The notes beneath the pieces are model-generated. The model did not search any database and was not told the origin of the DNA. It worked only from the letters and a program-made list of their open reading frames with translations. Position numbers and translations under genes: made by a program. From Penelope pileata (taxonomy: Eukaryota > Chordata > Aves > Galliformes > Cracidae), in contig WBMW01003831.1 in the NCBI GenBank assembly GCA_013396635.1, positions 139,859 to 203,858 of the forward strand: DNA of 64,000 bases, written 5' to 3'. Shown here piece after piece: positions 11,889 through 24,875 of the stretch (position 1 is its first letter; each line of letters starts with the position of its first letter).

Positions 11889-13219
11889 TCAAACCTGGCA
11901 TGTTAACATATCCAAAAATGGGCAGAAAATTCATAAAGCAAACTCTATTGACAGGAATGATAATGAGCTGTAAAAAAACCCTTGAATATTACATAATGTT
12001 TTCATTGTTCTGTTGGTTGAAAAAGGAAACTGAAAACTTGAAATTTCCTTTTTCTTTTTCCTCCCTGTTTAAAATCAAAATTAACTGGAATCTGGATTGA
12101 AGGTCTGAGCAGAAAAGTATTTACCCACAGGTCATACTCTGTTCCTCTCTGATATTTTGGAGACGTATCTGATGAGAATGTGGGAGCTTTTTGGAGCTGA
12201 CTCAGTTCCAGTTTTAGATGATTGCCTGGTATTGTCAGTGACTGGCTGGGTTGCTCCATGCCAGTTCCCCACCAGTGTCAGTGAAACAAGCTAAAGTAAC
12301 ATCTGGGCTTATCAAAGTAAAAGCTTTTAATCCACAATGCTTCAGTCTTAACAAAAAAAAAAAAATGTTGGTAGGATACTTAGTCCTTTGAAGTCAACCT
12401 GATTTTTTGCCCTGACCCTCAGTGGAACCAGGCTTTTGCTTTTACTCTTTCCACAGTTTCTTTTTCCTTTGTTAAAGTGACAGACCTTACAGGTGTGTCA
12501 CTGTGCTTCGTACTATTAATCTTATTGTTACCATGAGTAACAGCATCTTCAGGACACAGTACACAGTGACAGTACACAGAATCTCTGTCCTCCTCCTGAA
12601 GGAGCTTACAAAGACTTTCCAAATGTCCTGTCCTTAGCTAAAATTGTATCAGATTCTTACTTTCCACAACAAATACTCCAACAAAGCAGAAGCATGAAAA
12701 AAGAAGCTGCTATGCTCAGTGGTATTCTCAGCTGCATATGACATAGTATTAATAAACCTGGAAGGCAGAGAGTGTGTTACATTTTAAAATTAAACTATTA
12801 ACTTACCATTGACAGGGATATTAGCAACTTATCAGGGAAAAGATGAAGAAAAGTTGGAGATGAGAAAACAAAATAAATATGGGATCAGAAGGACAGGAAT
12901 TAAATCTTAGGTCTTATTTTTGATAAATTCCACTTTTTATATATGTATGATATGGACAAAAATGTACTGGTGTTTCTGCTGACATTTGTTTTATCAGGAA
13001 ATGCTTGATTAACACACAGCAAGATCCTTCAGCAGGAATGTCTTGTTTGCAGTAAATAAGATGTCAAGGTTATGAGAGCATCCTGTTTTTCTTTCCACTT
13101 TTTGACCTGATTCACTATGACGACAACAAAACAATAATGTGAGAACTGTCATTAAATGGGAAATGTGGATTCCTGCCCAACTGTAATGAATAAATTTCTC
13201 AGTTGTCATTGCCAAAATT

Positions 13220-13247
13220 AACAACTTTCCTAATTAGGAAAGTTGTT
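13220..13247. promoter_or_regulatory. 28-bp perfect palindrome with TAATTA core
   Basis: The left half 'aacaactttcctaa' is the exact reverse complement of the right half, with no spacer, giving 14-bp arms. The centre is TAATTA, the core site of many homeodomain proteins, flanked symmetrically by TTCC/GGAA, the ETS core. A symmetrical element like this could bind a protein dimer or extrude a cruciform. Regulatory function is inference; the symmetry is directly visible. Confidence 0.4.
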
Positions 13248-14816
13248 GTATAATTGGCTGTTGGGAGTATCTGGCATCCTATCTTTACCGAAATGGGAAA
13301 ATACAAATTTTCTTCTCCAGTGGATTTAGTGATGTAAGAGAGGTGAATGTCAGAGTTTCAAGCATGATTGCTATAACCAAAAGGAAAGTCTTACGCCTTT
13401 ATCAAAACTCGGATATTTCAAAGCACTGGCAAGTCCAAGTTTAGCAGGACATCTGAGCAATCCTGCTGGGCTGCAGAGAACTAGACAATTCAGTGAAGAA
13501 AGTTTCCAGGAAATGAAATGATACAAAATTTTAATTTCAATTAGAAAATTGTTTATTCTTGTCCCTGCATGCCCCATTGGTTATCTCTGACTACAGTCTT
13601 GTGTTTGAGTAGTAGTTCCCCTAGTTGGTGTCTCTGCAGGATGGCCCAGGAAGAGGATACTCATCATTTCCCTAAACTCTGGACTAATAAAGTGCAGCTA
13701 CCGGATGGGCCATTTGCAGCTCATTAAGCTTGCACCTGGTTTTAGTCACTCTACTCAGGAGCTTCGGTGAGAGAAGATTAATACTACCCCATCCAACCTC
13801 TATTTTCTAAGTTTCTTTCCTTTTCCAGTTGTTTGTTTGGGTCTTGACAGCTTTTAAGAATAATCAATCTAAAATTTACTAATTGTCTAGTCAGATATTC
13901 CCTTCTGCTATTTCTCCAAAACTACAGTGTGGCTAGGTCTTTTTTGTTTGTTTGATTTTTCTTGTGCCTCAGCATGTGAAAGGAAGAACAGACGTCTTAG
14001 ATCACTATCCTACCCTAGCCTATTGTGGGCCACCAAATTGTGTAATACACTTCAGAAATTTATCAGGCTTTCCCTTGATAACAATTAGATTTTTCTTACA
14101 ACTATGCTGTTGCAGAACTTTGTTCCTCTGGTGGTGAGACATTTCTCTTGTAATTTCAAATCTAAATTTATAATGTATATATTTTAAATTTTTTCTTGTC
14201 CCAACAAATTTTTAGTCCAAATTTTCTTTACACACCTTTGTGTTTATGAACAAGAAAGCAATCTCTGCTATAAAGCAGGATTCCTGTTCCTGCAAGCACC
14301 CCTAGTGCTGCATAGTTTCCTTTTTCATGAACATAGTTCTCCAGAATTGAACACAGCACTCAAACCAAGGTTTTCACAGATGTTTTGTTAATGACTTTGG
14401 TACTTCTCTAACATACTGCAAATTCCCAATGCACCACTGTACATTTGTCTCTTCAGTAACTGCTTTTTGTATTAACAGCACGTAGTCCACTTGTACTGGA
14501 CAAATATTGCTAGGTCTTTCTCAACAACATTGCTAGCTGTTAAGATCCTGGCTGCTACGAGACATTATTATCACTGTTTCTTTAGGCTATTCAGTTTAGT
14601 CTCGTCTCTGCAGGTCCTCAGGGTCCTCTTATTCTTCAATGTTTCAGCATATACCTAACATTTGTCCAAACAGAGCAACCAAATAGACACCGTTATACAA
14701 GACTCCAAACTGTTTTCAGTTGAACTCCACTTGTGATTCCTGCCTCTTTGATAGTTAACTTTTCACATGTAACTATTGTGATCCCTCTGTAAACCAGCTT
14801 CTTACCTGCCTTACAG

Positions 14817-14842
14817 GTCCTATAAAGATGCTGAACCCCCAG
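14817..14842 (+). other. 26-nt microexon-like site, unconfirmed
   Basis: Acceptor 'ttcttacctgccttacag' with a good pyrimidine tract, then 26 bases (gtcctataaagatgctgaac then cccag), then donor gtaaga. It lies 130 bases upstream of a second microexon-like site. Both could be decoys. Confidence 0.12.
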
Positions 14843-14972
14843 GTAAGATAAAGGAGATACAGATTAAATAAATCTAGTAGACAATGCAATAAAGTATTAC
14901 AATAGTTTAGCGTATCTGCTTTGGGCAGACTTGAGTTTTTTCCTTTTATCTATTTGTTTTCTTCTCTTTCAG

Positions 14973-14993
14973 GACCAAAGCCAAATCAAAATG
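14973..14993 (+). other. 21-nt microexon-like site, unconfirmed
   Basis: A very strong pyrimidine tract and acceptor (tgttttcttctctttcag) is followed by 21 bases ending in ATG and an exact consensus donor gtgagt. In phase 0 it would encode DQSQIKM, and 21 bases keeps the frame. It could splice in phase to the exon-like stretch at 41066, which is also open in phase 0. There is no homology evidence. Confidence 0.2.
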
Positions 14994-16228
14994 GTGAGTC
15001 TGCACAGGCTGAAAAGCCCATTGATGCCATTATGCTGCTTTTGGAAAAGAAATTTCTCTGAACAGTGCTATGCTGTACTTTGTAACTCAGATGTAATGGT
15101 CCATTCAGAACTTAAGTCCCTTTACACCTGCTGAGTGTAAGTATAAATTTAAGCACTTCACAGGGGAAAAGGTTAGCAGTTAAGTACCAAAGTAAAAAAT
15201 AGAGAACAAAAAAGCTCTACTCGGCTGCTGGATAATCCTGTAACTAGGTAAGCAACTCAAGTTAAACACCGATTTGATGACATGCCAGAAAAGTTTTTGA
15301 AGCTGCATCTATAATTCAGGACACCCTCTTCACAAGGGAGACCTATCACCATTGCAATGCAAAGGCTAATGGTGCCTTATATCAACTCTCTGGTGGAATG
15401 AATCAGAACTTCTGTTCTATTCACTTTCATTTCCTTGTGTATTTAACAAAAGGCTTTCCTAGGTAGCATAATGTTATGATTTGCCTTACATTTAAAATAA
15501 GATCTTAAAAGGATCTTTTGTTTGTTTGAGAGGGTAGGGTATGTCTGATGTGAGTTTTCCTCTACTGTACACATTACGTTGCTAAGTGACATTTGGCAAT
15601 GAATATTACATGTTGCTCCTGTTTCTCTGAGCCAGCAGCATTTTGTTGCTACATTCCAGATGTCAGGGTAGCAAGATGTCATTCCTGTAAGGATCTGCAT
15701 TTGAACTGGAAGAAAATGAATGATTGGCAGCATCTTCAACAGCTTTCTTGGTATCAAAGCTGTGATATATTATTAGTTATAAAACCCATTTTATTGGCTT
15801 TTTCTGAATAGAATTTCTCAAAGCCTTTAAGATTTTTTAATATGTTTTGAATAATGGAATCAATTTAAATCTACTTCTAAAGACATATTTTCTGAAATGA
15901 AAAAAAAGGAACCATCTCTGTCCCATTTTTCAAACTTCCTCTTTTGTGTATGAAAAAAATAGATTAGAAATCCATAAAACACATGCATACACTGCAACAC
16001 AAAAATATATTGAAGAAGGCTTATATTTCATAACCACACTCTGAAAATAAGTAAGTGGGTAGATATTTTGGTCTGTCAAATTTTATACTCGATAACTATC
16101 TCATACTGTGAATTTGGCTCTTTATTCAGATGCAAAATATTCAATTTTTCAACTCTTTAAGTGGCTTAGGCCATGCATTATATCTTGTGTAAAGAATCTC
16201 TTTAAATATATTCAAAGATATGCCTAGA

Positions 16229-16270
16229 GCCCTGGGACCCAGTGTGTATGCCCTGGGACCCAGTGTGTAT
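16229..16270. repeat. 21-bp unit duplicated in tandem
   Basis: The unit 'gccctgggacccagtgtgta' plus 't' occurs at 16229-16249 and again, identical, at 16250-16270. Identity of the copies implies a recent slippage or duplication event. It is in frame on the minus strand (peptide YTLGPRA repeated), but no gene is called there. Confidence 0.95.
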
Positions 16271-16729
16271 GCTGTGATTTTTAATACTCTTGTGCCAACA
16301 TAATAACATAAACAATAAATCAAATAGATGTACTTTAACATCAATCTTTTTTGCATTACAGCTATGGATCTACCAGAGATCCTGAATAAAAACAGTTGAG
16401 TATAAGGGTTACTAAAGGCAGACCAAATGATGAAAGTGTTACTCAGGTGTCTTAACTGAGTCCTTGGTTCATATCGTCAATAGGAAGGGAGAAAAAAAAT
16501 TAAAATGACATCCTACACTTAGAACAGGTCACTTCATCCTCCTAACTTCCTCTCCAAGGTGCAGGCAATGCGGTCTCCTTGCTCTTCAAGTCTGCATAAA
16601 TACTGTCCTTCACCCTTTAACAAGAGTTACTGCTTCCCTCAGGCTTTCTTATGCTTCGTGATATTCCAATATTTGATGCTTCTGTAATCCACAGGCATGT
16701 TACAGGTGGCAAACCTTTTGCTGAACCAG

Positions 16730-16751
16730 CAAACCAGCTTTTGCTGGTTTG
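16730..16751. repeat. 9-bp inverted repeat, 4-nt loop
   Basis: Arms 'caaaccagc' (16730-16738) and 'gctggtttg' (16743-16751) are perfect complements around a tttt loop. It lies about 40 bases beyond the stop codon of the minus-strand exon-like stretch at 16792-17008. Probably incidental. Confidence 0.7.
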
Positions 16752-16791
16752 ATGCAAGCATCAGGCAAGTCTTGGTGAAGTTTTCAGGAAT

Positions 16792-17008
16792 TCAAAGACT
16801 AAAGCGTGCTTTTAGCTTGGCACCAGGAGAGCAGGTGTTACGAAGTTCATCTAGCTGATTGCGGGCATGAAGTTGAGTATATGAATATGTCACTTTTGCC
16901 AGACTACGGCCCCTTTTTCGTAAACTAGTTGAGTATCCATAACTGGGTGGAAACAGCTTCATGCCAAATGCATCAGGGAGCTTTTCTTTCCTTGTATTGC
17001 ATCTAGAT
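16792..17008 (-). other. Exon-like stretch with stop codon, minus strand, unconfirmed
   Basis: On the minus strand an acceptor (tttgtcatctgttacag) is followed by 217 bases: one leading base, 71 open codons and a TGA at 16792-16794. The peptide is basic (KEKLPDAFGMKLFPPS, then a K/R-rich part, then YSYTQLHARNQLDEL, ending ARFSL), with varied residues unlike translated AT-rich filler. The stretch keeps several CpGs, unusual for the surrounding DNA. This would fit a last coding exon or a retrocopy fragment. A minus-strand AATAAA lies near 16120. I do not recognise the protein family, so this is a candidate only. Confidence 0.27.
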
Positions 17009-17740
17009 CTGTAACAGATGACAAACATATTCATATCTCTTTGATCACTACAAAAACAAATGCATTTGTCTAAAATCTATTACAGGGCAATAAAAGAATA
17101 TTTTAAGTGTACTCAATCCAAAATCTGATCAGGCAGGAGAGTGGAATGAACCATTTACTTTGTGCTCGTTTGCTATAAAAAGTCTTGATTCTGGAGAGAA
17201 ACTTTGCTTAAGAGAGCAAGAGAGTACATAAATTGACCAATTTAGCAGCACTGGTCAGATCAGGGATTCAGTAAGAGATTCTTACTTTTCTGATTTGGTA
17301 AGAGATTAAATGTTCTGTTTTCTCAGAAAAACAACAACATAAGTGAAGAGAACACAAATGAAAGGTTTAAGAAGAGAAAGGGAAGAAAAGGGATTTATTT
17401 TGAAAACTATGCAACGGTGCTTTCAAACCAAAATATCTCTTTCTAAATAAATGTGGTTAAGGGATTGACAATGCGTAGCTCACTGTAGGGAACCTGTCAT
17501 AATTTGTCCAGGTGTTACAATGCAAAGGATCAGGCTGTGAGCTGTTGTTTGACCTAATACTAGGTGACAGCTGAAAGTTTACTTTTAAAACACATATCAG
17601 TGAAAGTCACTGCTCGATGTCTACTCCTTGTTCTTACGCACAGATGTGATAATCCTGTAGCCTATCATGAAAAGTCTGATTCGTTTTCTCCAACTGTAGA
17701 GATTCTTGCTTTTTGCTATGGAACTCAACTCATAGCAGTC

Positions 17741-17754
17741 AAAAAAAAAAAAAN
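17741..17754. other. Homopolymer ending in one ambiguous base
   Basis: Thirteen A bases are followed by a single N at 17754. This is a sequencing or consensus uncertainty at a homopolymer, not a biological feature. Confidence 0.95.
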
Positions 17755-20700
17755 ACTGAAAACTGACAATTTCAACTGAAATTTGGAACAACTTCTTTCC
17801 CCTTTACAGGCAAGTTTGGCCCTTACTTTACCCTGATGGAGAATGAGCTTTGTTTCCTTAGATTTTTCTATTTTACGGGCAACTTTCTTTTGTCATTTTA
17901 TCAAAAATTATACTTCCCAACTTCATAACTGTAGCCCAAAATACAAATAAAGAGCAGATCTTGGCCAACCTCTTAGAAAAATTCTGTTTTATGGATTACC
18001 TTTACACTGCAGTGAAGCAAATCATTACATATGTATAAATGCCTGTAAGCGATGAATAAATTGGTAATGTTAGCCTATAACTGAGATGGGTTGCTGATTT
18101 CTCTCCAGGTTGCTATTTTTACACAGAAAATATTTAGATCCAAATCTTGACCCTGCTGTAGAGCAACTCCTGAGGCTATGGAGTTAATGCAGTGGGGATT
18201 AGGTGGGGTAAGCGCACTGTGGATGTCCTATGGAGAAACTGCATTGTATTTCTCAAGATTTAGCTCTATTAAGGTCTCAAAGAGGAAATGGTAGTCAAGA
18301 ATTGGCTTTTGGAAAGCCCTAAAGGTAGTGTAAGGTGACCTACACATACACGAAATTTATTCAGGCTTTGCACCCACCTAGAAAAATCACACAAGTGACT
18401 TCGCATTTTTAAGAATTGTATTAAGTTAAATTCTGGCTATTGTGTTTTCTAGGCATGAGAGTTAATATATTGTACTATATTTGAATTTTATTAATATTAT
18501 TTTAAAAACTACTGGAAGAAAGTGCTTATAGCTTGTAACTGCTATAAATATTGTTGCATTGTAAACAAATGCCCCATTCCTAAATTGAGATGTAATCAAA
18601 TGGAGGCCATATGAGTCAATGTAATAATAATACCTCCACCAAAATTTAGATGATCATTATTTTTAGAATTCAAGTTTTCCATCCCTTGAGAACCTTATTC
18701 CTACATCCTAAATCAAAATCACCAAACACATCCCAGCAGTTTATTCTTTAAATATACCCTTCATTCCTTCAATACTGACAAAAAGAACATTGCTTCAAAG
18801 CTGAGCCAAAAACCAAAACAGTACATATTCCAAAAGTGAAGTGAGGGAAATAGATTCTTGTTCAGGAATTTATCCAAGTAGAATTGAGTGCAGTACAGCT
18901 GCAACATAATAAAAAGCAATGCTGGAATCCATGGCTAGCCTTTCCTCTGTGCTATAGTCAATGCCAAAGCTCTTAACTCTTCAGAGACTTGGGAAATAGA
19001 GCACGATGGTCAACTGGCCATTAAATGCTAGAGTACTAGACAAGTGACTATGAAAATCCCAGGTAAATCTCTGCAAAAATGCCAGGTGAGACCCAGAAGC
19101 TGAACAAACTCAACCAAATTGAAAGAGAGAGTGACAAAGAGAGAGGAGATAGAGGGGAGATAATCAGAGAGACATAGACATCACTTTTATTTTTTTTCGA
19201 GTTTACAATTTTGAAAGGTAATCATTTGGCATGTTTGGCCATAATGTGTGTCATCACACAGAATGAAATAGGATAGGCATTCTCACCAGAAGACTTCTTT
19301 TAATTTATTCCCCGCCTCATTAAAATTACTTTGAATCTATTTACTCTGTAATGGTGGTTATGTTCCAAGGCATTTTGAAGGAGTGAAAAAGCAAAGGAGC
19401 AAAGAAAATAGATCTCAGGTGGAACAACATATTGGGTTGTTTGTTCTGTCCTATGATTGTGGCTGTTTAGTTAAGGCTTTGGTTTGTGTTTCTGTAGCAT
19501 GCTCTTGTGGGAAAGCTGTGTCAAATAAGTGAATGCTTTTCTTTGATCAAAAAGGTGATGAAGTATGTGGCTATTCTGATGTGTTCTGAGACTAAGCTCA
19601 CCAGAACGGATGCTGATCAAACCCTGTCCATCACTCTCATGACCCCCGCAGATAATTTAATTTAGATTATTAAGAACAAGGTTGCTTGAAGCAAAATCTG
19701 TTGGTTCAATTAGTTGAATTGGTCTTATAATTCATCGTATCTGAGGGCATTCCATATCCTAAATTCCATTTAGAAGATATTTGCTGGAAACTATAACAAC
19801 CTTTAGCTATAATTTCAATGTTCTGTTTTTGGCAGTTATATTGTGACTAAATTATAGTAACTAAGTATTTAAACACAATGCATTGATGAAAAGAAATGAG
19901 AAAAGTTTTTACTACAACAGTCACAGACAAGATGCTGTGGAAACATACAGAACCCCTTTAAGTCTAGTATGTACATAGTCTTTAAATGGACTATTTCTGT
20001 GGCTGGCTTTCAGCAGTCTTTAATTAGTGGGTATTGCAGTCTCCAAGAACTTGAGAATCACTTTCAGAAATAAGTCATGGAAATGAAGCAATATGGAAAA
20101 AAGCCTTGACTGAAGGTTATGTAGCTCTCTTCATGAGAAAAAGAAGGCAAGGACAAGATTTGACTTCTCACCTGCTATAGAATAGAAGTGCAGGTAGAGA
20201 TGATGGTGGGACAAAAGGGTACCATGCTTACTTAGAATTTAGACACATTTATGTTGGAAATTTTATTTTTTCCTTATCCATGAAGTGGGTTTTGGTGCAG
20301 GACACAGTCTGTCATGGAAGTAACTCTAATGTACAGTGAGCCTAAAGTTCTGTGCTTCAGAAATGTCCTTGAGCATTGCACCTCCTCTTGTGGATTGTCT
20401 GATCCAAATATCCAGGTATCAGATTGGAGCCATTGCTACATGACTGCAGAGATAAAGTTCCTAGACTAATACTATGGTTCAAAGGGATCAAGGCCACATT
20501 GTGTTTGGTATAGTATAATTAAGTAACAAAGAAGGCCATCCCTGCCCAAGAGAATTTATAACTGAGACACGGGGTTCAGTAACATATGAACAGATGGTGC
20601 TTTTGTGGTGTAATGAAGTCAGGCATCTATCTGAAGGCAAAGTTATGCCTGAAGGCATTGTAACTGCAAGATTCAGACTCCAGAAGATATGAAGATCTCT

Positions 20701-22210
20701 ACATACAGAAGTGTGATTCATGAATTTTTTTCTTTCCTAATAAGGACAGCACTTAGACCTCTGCTTAAGGTTAATGCAACATGGATCATGTTCTGAAGTG
20801 GACAGTATGCCTGTGTGCTGACTTGAAACGGGAACCTCTTCTAAGTAAAGAGACTCTGTGGTTCCAAATAGAAGGCAGGACAGGGATAACAGTAACAAGA
20901 AAAATATACTGAAGGCATACTCTTTCTGGCAATTAACTTTAATTGCTAGAATTTACTTCTGATTTTCCTGTAGCCATGAGCAATATCAAATAGTAACTGA
21001 AAGGTCAAGACTTCTGTCATACATGATCTTAAGATAGATCAAAGTGAGATACAAACATTTACGTCTGACAGGCAAAGAAGGAAAGAAAGGAAGAAAAAAC
21101 AGAACCTTCTTTCTATTCATGCCATATTCTATTCTATGCCAAAGCCTATCTTTCTGTATTACTTTGAAAGCTGGTTTAAATTATCTGTAACTATTTATGC
21201 AGTTACAGTCTACAAAATGATTAACTGATTTAACACTTTCTGTAAAAGGCTCTGCATCATTTCTTATTCCTCTTAAGAACACTTGACACTGATTAAACAT
21301 TTCCCTTGGGAAGCTACTTTATTTTATTTTGTATTGAATTTTTTCACTGTATGATTAATGTGTAGTCAAAACTTGTTTTGATTTTCCAAACTGTATTTAA
21401 AAACCAAACGTGAAGTAATAACTTGTGGATTGCTTGCAAAATAGTCATGATGTGTGCCATTAAGAAAAAAGAAGTATTGTGCAAATTGCGTGTACCACAG
21501 AATTAACCAATCTTTGGAAAGTCCTGTGAAAGTAAGTATGATCAAAGTACCCCAAAGTTCAAGTGTTGAGGGGTGATGGTAAAGCTATAGGGCCTAAAAA
21601 GTCAAGAGAAAATGAATGACTGTATAGATGCAAATGATCATCTTATCTTACATAATTGCCTCTTCCAATTTTTGACTTTAGATTGCGTAGCTGTGCTCAC
21701 CAAATTTTTGAGCTTTTGGCAAATGAATATCCTCAAAGAATGCATGCTTCTTGCTTTGTTTGTATTGAAAATATATGTAAATCTCATTAAATTTAAAATT
21801 ATGCAATCAAATATCATCTCATTTCTCACAGCCCTTGTCCTCTCTGGGGCTGTGCACAAGCAGTGTCTGAAGTTAAAATCTCTTTTGAGTTAAAAATAAT
21901 GTTTATTTCTTCTAATGTTAAAAAATAAAGAAAAAATCAAAAAAGCCCTAGCTTCTGCACACAGGCAATTATCACCAAAGATCTAAAATCTTGGCAAATC
22001 TCTTTCAAGAATACATGCACACTGCCATTAGTCCGTTTGGCTTGCTAGAAGTGAGCAAATATACCACCAAGTCAATGGGCCAAAAGAACATTTCAAACTA
22101 CTCCAAGGAGATAATTGACCCACTGAAAGTGTAAGGTAACACACAAACTGAGATTCATAATGTGATCTCATTCTGAATGTGGGTGTTTTATTTATTTGCT
22201 TTTGGGTAGA

Positions 22211-22238
22211 GTGTGTATAAGCCAGTGTGTATAAGCCA
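22211..22238. repeat. 14-bp unit duplicated in tandem
   Basis: 'gtgtgtataagcca' at 22211-22224 is repeated exactly at 22225-22238. A short slippage duplication in otherwise unique DNA. Confidence 0.95.
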
Positions 22239-23449
22239 TTACAAAGGACTAAGAGTGGGGAGAGGGAGTAGGAAGGGCCCAAAAGGACCATCACTAAACA
22301 GAGATAAGCCAAGATCAGCCACTTGTGACTTTACTGTAGAGAAATCAGAAGATTGGAAGTAAAAGAGGGTGAATAGACAAAGGTCACATTCCCCAGTATT
22401 ACGCTTAAAACGTTTTCATTTTCTCCCATAGTATTTGGAAGTAGAGTGAGGGCAAAGTCTTCACTGCGTTTACTTAGGTTCTCCCTTGCTTTAAAGACTG
22501 GTGAGTTCCTACTATATTTTTACAAAGCAGACTGCTTTTCAGGCAGGTTTTCTCAAGTTCTTGCTTTATGAGTTTTGGAGAAAGATTCTGGGCAGAGATG
22601 TTCAGAAGAAAAAGTGTTTGCAGTCTTTGGAGGTTGTTAATTCCTGGAAAAACTTCTGGCAAACTCCAGCTCACCAAAATTTCACAGAAAATGTTTGTTA
22701 GAATTTGACCACTTTAAATGAGTTTCTTGTGTTGGTGTCTACCTAGTGGAAGTTCAAATCGTGCTTGGTTTTACACACAAAGTCAAGCAATGCTGCCAAT
22801 ATATACAGGCCTCTTCTCTCCGAAATATTTTATTTATTTACTCTGGAGTCTGAAGACAGCTTGGAGACATGTCTCTTGCCAGTGGTATTTGCAGTGGTAT
22901 TCACAGAGTTGTCCTCTAGTTTTTAGAGTCAGTTAGCACTTATTTCTTAGACTCTTAGAGATTCAGTTTTTAGTAACAACTCTCCTAACCACATCTGAGG
23001 TTGCCACCATTGTTCTGTATGGTCATTGACCTGGCCATAAGCCTCCAAAATTAGGTTTACTAGACTGCCTTATACCTAGAAAGTAAAGACAACAGGAATA
23101 CTGTGAAATATTTATTTAAAAATATAGACCAAGTATCTACTGTTTCACACATCAGAAATTATTACAGGGATACAGGATAGAAAGAGGTATTTTGGAACAT
23201 CAAATCCCCTTGACTCTGCAGAAGGAACTTGGACACACCATCTTTTCCAGGACTGTAACAGGTCCCATCCTGAAATTAAATAGAGCTTGGACATGTGCTG
23301 TGGTGTTTTGCTTCCTACCACTTGTATCTGAAAGGTCTCACCTAGGAACTTCTAGCTAAAATATTGTCAAGACTGGCATATTACCTTTTGCTAAAATAGC
23401 CTAAAATATCTTCTTGCTGTGAGTACTGGCAAAGAAGCATTTGATCCCT

Positions 23450-23598
23450 CCCTCAGCCTCCATCTTACTGAGATAAACATACCAATCTGATTTTTTTCTC
23501 CCATACAGTAGACTCTCCAGTATTCTCACCAACCTAATAATCCTTCTCTATATCTATTCCACTTTGAATGTGATTTTCAGAACTGCAGTACTTTCCAG
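23450..23598 (-). mobile_element. Possible ancient CR1-like fragment, antisense
   Basis: Order of phrases: 'cctcagcctccatcttactg', then 'agactctccagtattctcac', then 'cagaactgcagtactttcca'. This parallels the antisense CR1/L3 order (cctcagcct..., ...ctccagccc..., ...cagaactggacgcagtactcca). The divergence is high and the edges are guesses. Non-coding remnant. Confidence 0.38.
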
Positions 23599-24875
23599 CA
23601 GTGATAGATTCAGTTTCTGCTCTTGGAAATGAAGCCATCAGTGCATTAGAATTTGCAGCATTGAACCCCATAATTCCTTTTTTAGGATGTGAGGAAAGAG
23701 CCTTCTAATTTGTCCCAATCTATGTGTGGCATCTAGCACAGTGCCCTCAGATGTGATGGCAAGGCAAATGAACCATAAACACAAATCTGGCAATTTGGCG
23801 TGACCATTCTGCAGCTGAAGGTCCACCCTCAAGTTCAGACCAGACTTCTGTGCTCTAAAGAAAAATATTCATCTTCAAAATGATGGTGCAGACAGCTCTA
23901 GTACTGAGTGTGTGCTTGCTTGTGTATATGTTTGCGTGCGTGAAGTCTAAAACATATAATATTCTGAAAAGCTCTGTTTAAGGTATATTTTTATCATAAG
24001 TGGAACTGGGACTACATTAATTTCAGGTGGAGATCTGTGAAAAACTCTGAAATTGCAAGAAAAAAATCAACTATTCTCAAAATATTAATAATTTAAATAA
24101 TAACTCACTATCAGTCTTTATATGAAATACTTAGATGCTATGGCAAACAGCTTCAAAGAAGCCTCATACGCAAAAAAGCCTTAGCAATTTATAACAGCTG
24201 AGGATCTGGTCCTATCCTGCTCAAACAAATAATACTTTCAAAAACTTATAATCCACAGGACAACAGCTCTGTACTAGGAAAATGAGCTATCCACCAAAAC
24301 GGAAAATAAGAAAGAAAGGAAAGAAAAACAAATCTGCTTTACAAGAAGAAAACGAGACATTCCTAAAGCATTTCAGGATGACCACACACCAAGTGAAAAA
24401 AAAAGGCAGTTCAAAATGCCTGCCCTACACAAAGGATAACTCTGCTTGGCAGAATACAAGACTATCTCCTTTTACTAAGAACAACTCACCAATCAGTCAA
24501 CACCACTTTAACTACTCTAAGTACTTTTCCACCTTTCACAGAGTCCATCAAAAGTTCAACACAGACTACCAGCCAAGTAGAATAACCAGTAAGCTATATA
24601 TATCCTCACATATGTATCCATACAAACACAAATGAATATAGCATGAAGTATTCCATTTTGAGAAAAATAAAATTCCAGATGTTGACACCACCTATATGAC
24701 ATATATGTCCCTGTTGTCATTCACTAAATTATCCTTTTAACAATTTCAGGTAGAAAGCTATGGAATATGTGCCTTTCCCTCTCATACATATACATAAACA
24801 AAAAGAGCTTCAGGCACTATTGGAATCATCTAAATGTTGTTATACTGTGCAATGGTGACTGCTCTGTTAGGGTTT

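Larger units (their letters stand above)
9711..24875. other. Long unique AT-rich region, no confirmed gene
   Basis: About 15 kb without a recognisable gene, RNA or intact mobile element. Local structures inside it are listed separately: the purine tract, the 28-bp palindrome, short tandem pairs, microexon-like sites at 14.8-15.0 kb, a minus-strand exon-like stretch at 16.8-17.0 kb, and an old CR1 trace at 23.5 kb. A 117-codon lysine-rich plus-strand frame (24282-24635) reflects A-rich composition and is not called. Confidence 0.55.

Noticed and set aside
11700..11906. 68-codon K/E/R-rich frame
   Set aside because: Translation of the purine microsatellite.
14335..14600. Possible antisense CR1 ('ccagaattgaacacagcact')
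   Set aside because: Only one phrase resembles CR1 and the rest does not follow the expected order.
24191..24215. 'cagctgaggatctggtccta' as an old amniote repeat trace
   Set aside because: Too short to support on its own.
24282..24635. 117-codon lysine-rich frame
   Set aside because: Produced by A-rich sequence; no domain and no start context.
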